Below are positions 1-6,703 of a stretch of DNA of 11,476 nucleotides, in pieces. The stretch is from assembly GCA_041168985.1 (NCBI GenBank), contig JBEEKA010000120.1, positions 1 to 11,476 of the forward strand, given 5' to 3'. A program made the position numbers and the translations under genes. A model generated the notes under the pieces. That model ran no database searches, was not told the origin of the DNA, and worked only from the letters and a program-made list of their open reading frames with translations. This DNA is from ZC4RG30 sp041168985. Its GTDB lineage: Bacteria > Pseudomonadota > Gammaproteobacteria > Steroidobacterales > Steroidobacteraceae. The number at the start of each line of letters is the position of its first letter. The stretch's first letter is position 1.

Positions 1-759
1 TGGCGGCGCCAGATCGAGCAGCGCGCGGATCGCACGGCCGGTGGCAGCCCTCGCGCGCAGTTCGAGGATCTGTCCCAGCAGCACCAGCGCGACCACGACG
101 GCCGCGGCTTCGTAATAGACCGGTGCGCCGCCATGCATGTCGCGCAAGGCGACAGGGAACCACTGCGGCGCCAGCGTGGCCGCCAGCGAGAACACATAAG
201 CTGCGCCGACGCCGATCGACACCAGCGAAAACATGTTGAGGCTGCCGCTGCGGAACGAGGCCAGGCCCCGCTGCAGGAAGGGAAGGCCACACCAGAGCAC
301 GACCGGCGTTGCGAGCAGCCACTGCAGCCACGCTGAAACCTTTGGTTCGAGCAGATGCAGGCCGGATAGATCGGCGCCCATCGTGAGCGCGAGCAGGGGC
401 AGGGTCAGCGTCGCTGCGAGCCTGAATCGTCGGGTGAAATCGATCAGTTCCGGATTGGGCGCGTCGTCGTCAGGGGTGTCCATCGGCTCGAGCGCCATGC
501 CGCAGAGCGGACAGGCAGCCGGCCCCGCGCTGCGGATCTCCGGATGCATGGGACAGGTCCACAGGGTCCCGGCCTTGGCGGCAACGGGTTCGGGCGGGTG
601 GGACGGCCTGCTGCCGTCATATCGCGCGGGGTCCGCGGTGAACTTCCGGACGCAGCCGGCTGAACAGAAATGCCAGCGGCGTCCCGCATGGTCGGCGTGA
701 TGCGGCGTCGTGGTGGTGTCCACGGTCATGCCGCAGACGGGGTCGATGGCCTCTTCCAT
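1..759 (-). CDS. Copper/heavy-metal P1B-type ATPase, N-terminal part (runs off left edge)
   Basis: Only the first 253 codons are in the window, and the frame is still open at base 1. Residues 9-45 form a YHS-type domain (C9-G10-M11, then H30-F-C32 and C36). Residues 67-93 form a heavy-metal-binding domain with CPMHPE (69-74) and CPLCGM (83-88). Hydrophobic segments follow at about 112-135, 143-163, 175-197 and 214-234, including SLNMFSLVSIGVGAAY, typical of the membrane domain of CopA-like pumps. In this family, ATP hydrolysis drives Cu (or another soft metal) out of the cytoplasm. The CPC metal-transfer motif, the DKTG phosphorylation site and the ATP-binding domain would lie beyond the window, so metal specificity cannot be read. 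No ferredoxin-like HMA domain (GMxCxxC) precedes the membrane part. I chose the ATG at 757-759 because it is just upstream of the YHS domain; no strong ribosome binding site is visible. It follows the beta-propeller gene across a hairpin. Confidence 0.93.
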   Translation of the reverse strand, partial: MEEAIDPVCGMTVDTTTTPHHADHAGRRWHFCSAGCVRKFTADPARYDGSRPSHPPEPVAAKAGTLWTCPMHPEIRSAGPAACPLCGMALEPMDTPDDDAPNPELIDFTRRFRLAATLTLPLLALTMGADLSGLHLLEPKVSAWLQWLLATPVVLWCGLPFLQRGLASFRSGSLNMFSLVSIGVGAAYVFSLAATLAPQWFPVALRDMHGGAPVYYEAAAVVVALVLLGQILELRARAATGRAIRALLDLAPP

Positions 760-781
760 CAGGCCATCAGACACCCGCCAC

Positions 782-809
782 CCCCGACCGCGTCAAGTGG
801 CGGTCGGGG
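782..809 (-). terminator. Perfect hairpin after the PQQ-like gene, likely terminator
   Basis: A 10-bp perfect inverted repeat (CCCCGACCGC at 782-791, GCGGTCGGGG at 800-809) encloses an 8-base loop. It begins 8 bases past the stop codon of the beta-propeller gene and sits between two minus-strand genes. The stem is G+C-rich, but no T-run follows on either strand. It is therefore either an inefficient or factor-assisted terminator, or an mRNA 3'-end stabilising structure. It may separate expression of the beta-propeller gene from that of the metal ATPase. Confidence 0.6.
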
Positions 810-817
810 TCCCGGCG

Positions 818-2599
818 TCACTTCAGGTTGAACACCTGCACCTGCTTCTTGTCCGTGAAGTAGAACAGCCGACCTGCGACGTCGTCGACTTCATACTCTG
901 GTTCCTTGTCCTTCAACAGGACCTGCGCCCCGGGTTCGCCGGTGCTGTAGCTGATGGCCATGAGGCCGACGCCGCTGTCCTTGCCTTCGGTGACGTTCGT
1001 CAGCACGTAGGCGTAGTCCCGGGCCTGCTTGCTCGCCGAGTAGCGCTTGGCAGCGTAGTTGCCGAGGCTGCCGAACTGCTGCTGCATGCCGTTGCTGTTG
1101 TAGGTGTTGTAGGAGCTGGTGTTCCCGCTCCAGTAATAGGCACCCTGTCCCGCCGCTGCGGCCAGCGTCAGCGCGGACATCGCCGCCACGCCGAGGCCGC
1201 TGCTGCCCGGTGCCGCGTAGTAGGTCGACCAGGCGATCTTCTGGCCGACCGGATCGAACTTCATCAGGTGCTGCTTGCCGGCGACGACGACCTGTCCTTC
1301 GCCATTGGGGATCAGCGCGACCGGCACATCAAGGCGGCTCTTGCCGCTGATCGAATTGCCGCTGGCCTTCAGTGCACCTGACAGTCCGCCGGTCAGGAAG
1401 CCCGAGACGGCGCTGACGGCCGTGGCCGTGACTTCGCCGCCGGACATCTTGCGCTTGAATTCGATGGGCACGTCGAACTTCTTCGTCGCCTTGCCCTTCG
1501 ATGACAGATCAAGGCCCGTCAGGTGCGCCGCATCCGACAGCATGACGACGCCCTGGTCCTTCAGCAGCACGAGGTTCGTGATGCCTTCCTCCGCGTCCTT
1601 GTAATCCCAGTCCTTGTTACCCGTCGCCCGGTCGAGTGCCATGACACCCAGGGGCTTCTTGAGCTCGAACTGCTTCTTCGGTGCGTTGTAGAAGTTGCCG
1701 CCGAGCCGCACATAGAGCTTGTCGCCCGCGGGGAGCACCTGCGAGATGGCGCCGGCGGAGAACATGCCGGACGACACCTTGTCGGTCTTCCACTTCACCT
1801 GCCCGGTGGCCTTGTCGATCGCGTAGACGAGACCCTTGCCGGCCGCGAAGATCGTGTCGCCGTCGATCACGGGTGCCGCATAGGCCTTCTTCAGTTCCTT
1901 GTCGGCGGTCGTGTATTCGACGTTCCACTTCACCGAACCGGTCGCACGATCCAGCGCCATCAGGCCCTGGAAAGGCAGGTAGACCGTGTTTTCGTCGAAG
2001 AGGGGGTCCTGGTGTCCGGACAGGTCCTGGCGCGTGACGATGAATGCGCCGGTCTCGGCCGGATGAAGGGTGAGCCCCATCATGCCGGTGATTTTCGTGC
2101 GCCAGAGCTTCTTGCCCGTCAGGCCGTCATAGAGCGTCGCGTAAGTGCCCGCGCCCTCGGTCGCGACCTGCGCGATGTTCAGGATATGCGCGCCGTCCGG
2201 CGACACATACAGGCCGAAGTTCATGCCCTGTTCTGCGTCGGTCGTGAACTTCGTCTCGCCGGTCGCGAAGTCCAGGCCCTGCGAACTGACCTTCGAGCCG
2301 AGGAGGCTCGACCAGTCGTTCACGAGGATGATCGGCTGGCCCTCGACTTCGCGCACGTTGTACGACAGCGTCTTCTTGATGTCGTCGCGCTTCCAGAGGA
2401 CCTTGCCGGCCTCGCCGTCGAGGAGCATCAGCGCATCGTCCGTGCCGACGAGCACGAGGCCCAGGCTCGTCACGCGGTGCCACTTGGCCTTGGCCGGCAG
2501 GTCGATGGTGGCGGTCGGCGTGGCGGCCACCGCAGGCGCGGCGGGCAGTCCAGCCGTCGCGAGCGCGACGATGACCGGGAGAATTTCCTTTCGGATCAT
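818..2599 (-). CDS. Exported PQQ-like beta-propeller repeat protein
   Basis: 593 residues. Residues 1-26 are a Sec signal peptide ending in AVA-A, with no lipobox cysteine, so the protein is probably periplasmic or surface-exposed. PQQ/quinoprotein-type blade motifs recur: LLDGEAGKVLWK (59-70), LYDGLTGKKLWRT (156-168), ALDRATGSVKWNV (215-227), AIDKATGQVKWKT (260-272), ALDRATGNKDWDY (321-333) and a weaker KFDPVGQKIAWST (447-459). The fold resembles BamB and quinoprotein dehydrogenases, but I cannot identify PQQ-binding or catalytic residues, so no enzymatic role is claimed. Two Gly/Ala-rich hydrophobic stretches (about 388-414 and 465-490) and a Ser/Asn/Tyr/Gln-rich stretch (about 490-510) interrupt the propeller. 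The ATG at 2597-2599 is preferred over one 66 bases upstream because it has AGGAAG five bases before it and starts the signal peptide directly. It lies 74 bases after the DUF3237 gene on the same strand and may be cotranscribed with it. Confidence 0.9.
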   Translation of the reverse strand: MIRKEILPVIVALATAGLPAAPAVAATPTATIDLPAKAKWHRVTSLGLVLVGTDDALMLLDGEAGKVLWKRDDIKKTLSYNVREVEGQPIILVNDWSSLLGSKVSSQGLDFATGETKFTTDAEQGMNFGLYVSPDGAHILNIAQVATEGAGTYATLYDGLTGKKLWRTKITGMMGLTLHPAETGAFIVTRQDLSGHQDPLFDENTVYLPFQGLMALDRATGSVKWNVEYTTADKELKKAYAAPVIDGDTIFAAGKGLVYAIDKATGQVKWKTDKVSSGMFSAGAISQVLPAGDKLYVRLGGNFYNAPKKQFELKKPLGVMALDRATGNKDWDYKDAEEGITNLVLLKDQGVVMLSDAAHLTGLDLSSKGKATKKFDVPIEFKRKMSGGEVTATAVSAVSGFLTGGLSGALKASGNSISGKSRLDVPVALIPNGEGQVVVAGKQHLMKFDPVGQKIAWSTYYAAPGSSGLGVAAMSALTLAAAAGQGAYYWSGNTSSYNTYNSNGMQQQFGSLGNYAAKRYSASKQARDYAYVLTNVTEGKDSGVGLMAISYSTGEPGAQVLLKDKEPEYEVDDVAGRLFYFTDKKQVQVFNLK

Positions 2600-2673
2600 G
2601 GTGACTTCCTGTGATGCGTGCCAGAACGGAGGTAATGCTGCCACAGCCCGCGGGCCGGCGGACACAGGTCAGC

Positions 2674-3222
2674 TCAGCGAAGGGCGTAGCAGTCGAGGAT
2701 CACCCGGGCGGCTTCGCGGGCGCCGGTGCAGACGAAGACGCTTTCACGCAGCCACGCGTAGTGGCCGTCCGCGACCTCGAAAGTCGGCGTGGAACGGAAG
2801 TAGTAGGTCGACGGATCGACGAAATCCGGGCCTGCAAGCCGCTTCAGCACCTCGGGCGTGCCGCGGCGGATGCCGGTGTTGACCACGGAAATCAGGTGGC
2901 CATCGTTGGTGCGCAGTGTGTAGCGCGCAAGCACGCTCGTGTTGGATTCGTCGCGCAGGACCTGCCAGTCGGCGCCGCCGGGGAGTATTTCGGCCTGGAT
3001 CTTCGGGCCCCTCACGATACCCCCGAGGATGGGGATGATGCGGCGGCGCCCGCCGTCCACGACGCCGACTTCCTGTGGCGGTGATACCGCCGCCTCGACC
3101 CGGAACGCGAACTCCATGCCGGGTGACGGCAGCCTTGCAAGGCCGGAGGGTTCGGCGGCCGACGCGGCGGCGGAAACGAACAGGGTGGACAGGGCGGCGG
3201 CGCTGATCAGCTGATGGGACAT
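2674..3222 (-). CDS. Exported DUF3237 domain protein
   Basis: 182 residues. A signal peptide covers about residues 1-22 (hydrophobic core LISAAALSTLFVSAAAS, cleavage near ASA-A). The rest matches the DUF3237 pattern I know: an opening PGMEFAFRVEAAVSPPQEVG (34-53), GRRRIIPILGG (58-68), a central LPGGADWQVLR (80-90), ARYTLRTNDGHLISV (99-113), then TGIRRGTPEVL (116-126), DPSTYYFRSTPTFEV (136-150) and YAWLRESVFV (155-164). The biochemical function of this family is not established, so none is assigned. A GGGAGA sequence about nine bases upstream supports the ATG at 3220-3222. It follows the ABC-F gene by 46 bases with no clear terminator between them and precedes the beta-propeller gene, which is also exported. 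C165 and C178 could form a disulfide in the periplasm. Confidence 0.88.
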   Translation of the reverse strand: MSHQLISAAALSTLFVSAAASAAEPSGLARLPSPGMEFAFRVEAAVSPPQEVGVVDGGRRRIIPILGGIVRGPKIQAEILPGGADWQVLRDESNTSVLARYTLRTNDGHLISVVNTGIRRGTPEVLKRLAGPDFVDPSTYYFRSTPTFEVADGHYAWLRESVFVCTGAREAARVILDCYALR

Positions 3223-3268
3223 GTCGGGTCTCTCCCGGTGTGGATGCCGGGGATCCTAGCGCGAGCGA

Positions 3269-5182
3269 TCAGTCCGTGGCGCCTTCCAGCGCCTCGCTTG
3301 CCTCGAGCCAGTCCGACTCGGCCTTCTCGATCTCACGCGCAAGCGCGGCGCGTTTCGCCGTGAGTGCCAGCAGATCGGCCTTCCGCGATTCTTCGTACAG
3401 CGACGCGTCGGCAAGCTGCTCGTCGATCCGCGCCGCCTCGGCGCTGAACCGGGTCATTGCCATTTCTGCCTTTTCGACCGCCGCCCGCAGGGGGGCCAGG
3501 CGGGCGCGCCGCTCGGCCTCCTCGCGTTTGCGGGCCTTGCGGTCATCGGCCGTCTCGGCGGTACTGCTCTTCGCAGCGGTCGCCGTCACCGGGGCGCTGT
3601 CGTTCTCCGCCAGCCAGCGTGCGTAATCATCGAGGTCGCCGTCGAAGGGCACCGCGCGTCCGGCGTGCACGAGCAGGAACCGGTCGCTGACGGTGCGGAG
3701 CAGGTGGCGATCGTGCGAGACCATGACGACGGCGCCGGTGTATTCCTGCAGCGCCATGGCGAGCGCCTGCCGCATTTCGAGGTCGAGGTGGTTGGTGGGT
3801 TCGTCCAGCAGCAGCAGGTTCGGTCTGCGGTAGGCGACCAGCGCGAGCGCGAGGCGCGCCTTTTCCCCGCCCGAAAACGGTCCGACCGGCTCGAACACGC
3901 GGTCGCCACGGAAACCGAAACCCGCGAGGTAGTCCCGCTGTTCCTGTTCCAGTGCGCCGCGACCGATTGCCGCATCGATACGGCGCAGGTTGGAAAGTGC
4001 CGAATCGCGCGGGTCGAGCTTCTCAAGCTGGTGCTGTGCGAAGTACCCGAGCTTCAGGTCCTTCGCGTCGGTGCGCGTGCCGGACATCGCGGTCAGTTCG
4101 CCGGCCAGCAGTTTCATCAGCGTCGACTTGCCTGCGCCATTGCGGCCCAGGAGCGCGATGCGGTCGCCGGGATAGATCGTGAGGCCCAGTTTCGTGAGCA
4201 GCGGTGCATCACCGTATCCGACGGACTGCTCCTCGATGGCCAGCAACGGCCGAGGCAGTTTTTCGGGCTCGGCGAAACTGAATTCAAACGGTGAATCCAC
4301 GTGTGCCGGCGCGATGCGCGTCATCCGCTCCAGGGCCTTGAGGCGGCTCTGTGCTTGCCGGGCCTTCGTGGCCTGGGCGCGGAAGCGCTCGACGAAGGCC
4401 TCCATGTGGCTGATTTCGCGCTGCTGCTTCTGGAACAGGGCCGATTGCTCGGCCAATTGCGCAGCGCGCTGCGTCTCGAAGTCCGTGTAGTTGCCGCGGT
4501 AGAGCGTGGCCTTGCCCTGTTCCAGGTTCACGATGCGGTTCACGACGCGGTCGAGGAACTCGCGGTCGTGCGCGATGAGCAGCAAGGTGCCCGGATAGTC
4601 GCGCAGCCACTGCTCGAGCCAGAGGATGGCGTCGAGATCCAGGTGGTTGGTGGGTTCGTCGAGGAGCAGCAGGTCAGAACGGCACATCAAGGCCTTCGCG
4701 ACGTTGAGCCGCACGCGCCATCCGCCCGAGAAGTCCCGCACCGGCCGGGCTTCGTCGGCGGGGGCAAAGCCCAGGCCATGCAACAGCTGGCCGGCGCGGC
4801 TGCGCGCATCGTAGCCACCGGCCGCGGCGTACTGCGCGTGGAGGTTGGCGAGTATCGTGCCGTCGTGTTCCCCCGACTCCATCTCGGCGATGCGTCGTTC
4901 GATCGCGCGCAGGGCCGTATCGCCATCGAGTACGAACTCGATCGCGGCCTGGTCGCTGGCCTCGATCTCCTGCGAGACATGCGCAATCTCGAGGTTGCCG
5001 GGCATCTCGAAGTGGCCGGCATCGGGCGTGAGTTCGCCGCGCACCAGCGATATCAGGCTGGACTTGCCGCTGCCGTTCTCGCCGGTAATGCCGATTTTCT
5101 CGCCGCGGAACAGGCTGAAGTTCGCACCGGAAAACAGCACGCGGGGGCCGCGGCGGATGCTGACGTCGTCGAAGCGGATCAT
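3269..5182 (-). CDS. ABC-F family ATPase, YheS-like, duplicated ATP-binding cassettes
   Basis: 637 residues with two ATP-binding cassettes and no membrane segment, the ABC-F layout. Cassette 1 has Walker A GENGSGKS (34-41), signature FSGGWRVRL (151-159), Walker B with DEPTNHLD (175-182) and H-loop His205. The linker, about 240-300, is rich in charged residues and Gln and should form the helical arm that reaches into the ribosome. Cassette 2 has Walker A GRNGAGKST (346-354), signature FSGGEKARL (436-444), Walker B DEPTNHLD (460-467) and His490. A charged C-terminal extension (about 545-630) is predicted coiled coil, which together with the length points to the YheS/Uup side of the family. ABC-F proteins bind the ribosomal E site and relieve stalled or non-productive states; this specific role is inferred from the family. 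The ATG at 5180-5182 has no obvious ribosome binding site. The gene is divergent from the oxygenase gene and heads the leftward block. Confidence 0.96.
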   Translation of the reverse strand: MIRFDDVSIRRGPRVLFSGANFSLFRGEKIGITGENGSGKSSLISLVRGELTPDAGHFEMPGNLEIAHVSQEIEASDQAAIEFVLDGDTALRAIERRIAEMESGEHDGTILANLHAQYAAAGGYDARSRAGQLLHGLGFAPADEARPVRDFSGGWRVRLNVAKALMCRSDLLLLDEPTNHLDLDAILWLEQWLRDYPGTLLLIAHDREFLDRVVNRIVNLEQGKATLYRGNYTDFETQRAAQLAEQSALFQKQQREISHMEAFVERFRAQATKARQAQSRLKALERMTRIAPAHVDSPFEFSFAEPEKLPRPLLAIEEQSVGYGDAPLLTKLGLTIYPGDRIALLGRNGAGKSTLMKLLAGELTAMSGTRTDAKDLKLGYFAQHQLEKLDPRDSALSNLRRIDAAIGRGALEQEQRDYLAGFGFRGDRVFEPVGPFSGGEKARLALALVAYRRPNLLLLDEPTNHLDLEMRQALAMALQEYTGAVVMVSHDRHLLRTVSDRFLLVHAGRAVPFDGDLDDYARWLAENDSAPVTATAAKSSTAETADDRKARKREEAERRARLAPLRAAVEKAEMAMTRFSAEAARIDEQLADASLYEESRKADLLALTAKRAALAREIEKAESDWLEASEALEGATD

Positions 5183-5213
5183 GGGGCGCGCACGTTACGC
5201 TAGGCTAATGGCC

Positions 5214-6209
5214 ATGTCATTGCCCGTCCTCGACCTGCGGTCGCCGAGCTTCGTCGACGCGCTGCGTGCTGCCGCCCGCGACGTCGGCTTTTTCTATCTC
5301 ATCGGCCATGGCGTCCCGGATGCGCTCGCGGAGCACATCTTCGCGGCATCGCGGCGCTTTTTCGCCCTGCCGGAAGACCGGAAGCTCGCCATCCAGATGG
5401 CCAATTCGCGCCATTTCCGCGGGTATACGCGGCTGGGCGATGAGCTGACCGGGGGGCGCACGGACTGGCGCGAGCAGCTGGATTTCGGTCCGGAGCTGCC
5501 CGCCATCGACGTTGGTCCTGCGGATCCGCCGTGGCGCAGGCTGCAGGGACCGAACCAGTGGCCGGCCGACATCCCGGAGCTCCGTCCGCTGATCCTGGCG
5601 TGGCAGTCCCGCCTGCATACCGTGGCGCAGCGGGTGCTGCAGGCCTTCGCCCTGTCGCTGGAGCAGCCACCGGATATCTTCGAACCCAGCTGCGAGGGCA
5701 TTCCGCAGGAAGCCATCAAGACGATCCGGTACCCGGGGCGTGACGTGGCGCAGGACGAGCAGGGTTGCGGCGCGCACAAGGACAGCGAGTACCTGACTCT
5801 GCTGCGCCAGGACGCAGTCGGCGGTCTGCAGGTGCTCGCCGAATCGGGCGGCTGGATCGATGCGCCCCCCCTTGCCGGCAGTTTCATCGTGAACACGGGC
5901 GAGCTGATGGAGCTGGCGTCCGATGGCTACTACCGTGCGACCATCCATCGCGTCCTTGTGCCACCCGCCGGGAGCGAGCGCCTGTCGCTGGCCTATTTCC
6001 TGGCCGCAAGGCTCGATGCCAGGGTGCCGCGACTTTCGCTGTCGCCGGCGCGTGCGGCGGAAGCGCGCGGGCCCGCCCGGGACCCTGCCAATCCCCTTTA
6101 CCGCGAGGTGGGCCCCAATACACTCAAAGGACGGCTGCGTTCGCACCCGGATGTGGCGCTTCGCCACTACGCGGACGTCGTCGGCAACCAGGAACCGAGG
6201 AAATGCTGA
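5214..6209 (+). CDS. 2-oxoglutarate/Fe(II)-dependent oxygenase, isopenicillin N synthase-like family
   Basis: 331 residues from the ATG at 5214. The N-terminal part is the DIOX_N type (VGFFYLIGHGVP at 24-35, FFALPEDRK at 49-57, FRGYTRLGDE at 68-77). The C-terminal double-stranded beta-helix carries the iron triad His188-x-Asp190 (GAHKDSEYLTLL) and His245 (RATIHRVL), and the Arg256-x-Ser258 pair (ERLSLAYF) that binds the 2-oxoglutarate carboxylate. All expected active-site residues are present, so the enzyme should be active, but its substrate cannot be read from sequence. Related bacterial enzymes oxidise small molecules. An alternative ATG at 5208 is in frame; I prefer 5214 because the AGG at 5202-5204 is nine bases from it but only three from 5208. 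A much longer upstream in-frame extension is just the antisense of the ABC-F gene. The copper chaperone gene starts 11 bases after the stop, so they probably form one operon. Confidence 0.93.
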   Translation: MSLPVLDLRSPSFVDALRAAARDVGFFYLIGHGVPDALAEHIFAASRRFFALPEDRKLAIQMANSRHFRGYTRLGDELTGGRTDWREQLDFGPELPAIDVGPADPPWRRLQGPNQWPADIPELRPLILAWQSRLHTVAQRVLQAFALSLEQPPDIFEPSCEGIPQEAIKTIRYPGRDVAQDEQGCGAHKDSEYLTLLRQDAVGGLQVLAESGGWIDAPPLAGSFIVNTGELMELASDGYYRATIHRVLVPPAGSERLSLAYFLAARLDARVPRLSLSPARAAEARGPARDPANPLYREVGPNTLKGRLRSHPDVALRHYADVVGNQEPRKC

Positions 6210-6220
6210 GGGAGAAACGC

Positions 6221-6697
6221 ATGATCCGTTGTGCCGCGCTGCTGGTGCCCTGCCTGCTGCTGTCGGGCGTCGCCCAGGCCGATATCGAAGCCAGCGGTGG
6301 CTGGACGCGTGCCACGCCGCCGGGCACCAAGGTCGCCGTCGGATATCTCGCGCTGACAAACACGGGCAAGGCGAAGCGTGAACTGGTCCGGATCACTTCG
6401 CCTGCTGCAAAGGAAGTCACGCTGCACCAGTCCAGCACCGACGACAAAGGCGTCTCGCGGATGTGGCCGATCGGCAGGCTGGAACTGGCACCCGGCGAAA
6501 AAATGCGCCTCGAACCGAACGGGCGTCACATGATGCTGGAAGGCCTCGGTGCGTCGCTCACGGCGGGCGGCCGCGTGCCGGTGACGCTGGTTTTCGACGG
6601 CGAAAAACCGGTGACCGTGCAGCTCGAAGTGCGTCCGCTGGTCGAGCCGGCTGGCGGTGCGGATCCGCATGCGGGTCACGACATGCATCATCACTGA
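6221..6697 (+). CDS. Periplasmic PCu(A)C copper chaperone
   Basis: 158 residues with a signal peptide at 1-20 (cleavage at AQA-D). The mature part begins with GGWTRATPPGTKVAVGYLALTN, typical of the PCu(A)C (formerly DUF461) cupredoxin-like fold. The copper site fits the family spacing H-x11-M-x21-H-x-M: His69, Met81, His103 and Met105. A Met- and His-rich tail (DPHAGHDMHHH, 148-158) adds likely Cu(I)/Cu(II) ligands. Proteins of this family carry copper in the periplasm, classically to the CuA centre of cytochrome c oxidase, often together with Sco1; no Sco or oxidase gene is visible here. The ATG at 6221 has AGGGAG six bases upstream. An in-frame ATG at 6203, overlapping the oxygenase stop, would put MLREKR before the signal peptide but lacks a properly spaced ribosome binding site. 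It is convergent with the DUF748 gene, with only six bases between stop codons and no terminator hairpin seen. Confidence 0.94.
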   Translation: MIRCAALLVPCLLLSGVAQADIEASGGWTRATPPGTKVAVGYLALTNTGKAKRELVRITSPAAKEVTLHQSSTDDKGVSRMWPIGRLELAPGEKMRLEPNGRHMMLEGLGASLTAGGRVPVTLVFDGEKPVTVQLEVRPLVEPAGGADPHAGHDMHHH

Positions 6698-6703
6698 CGG
6701 GGT

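Noticed and set aside
1523..2614. Long plus-strand open frame opposite the PQQ-like gene (363 codons)
   Set aside because: It is antisense to a well-supported gene, is rich in Arg/His/Val as expected from reading G+C-rich codons backwards, and matches no family I recognise.
2646..2655. 10-bp palindrome GCCCGCGGGC between the DUF3237 and PQQ-like genes
   Set aside because: It has no loop, is made only of G and C in a G+C-rich genome, and has no neighbouring promoter elements, so chance is enough.
2600..2665. Upstream start for the PQQ-like protein at 2665
   Set aside because: It would place 22 residues before a normal signal peptide, and the downstream ATG has a well-spaced AGGAAG.
3786..4660. 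A 20-base exact direct repeat within the ABC-F gene (3786-3805 and 4641-4660)
   Set aside because: Both copies encode the DEPTNHL Walker B segment of the two ATP-binding cassettes. It reflects the duplicated domain, not a mobile or regulatory repeat.
4301..5203. Plus-strand open frame of 300 codons opposite the ABC-F gene
   Set aside because: It is fully explained as the antisense of the first ATP-binding cassette and has no domain of its own.
4845..5207. N-terminal extension of the oxygenase to an ATG at 4845
   Set aside because: The extra 121 codons are antisense to the ABC-F gene and are Ser/Arg-rich with no DIOX-like pattern. The conserved domain starts right after 5214.
5217..6359. Long minus-strand open frame opposite the oxygenase and chaperone genes (380 codons)
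   Set aside because: It lies across two well-supported genes on the other strand and has the Arg/Pro/Gln-rich composition of a shadow frame.
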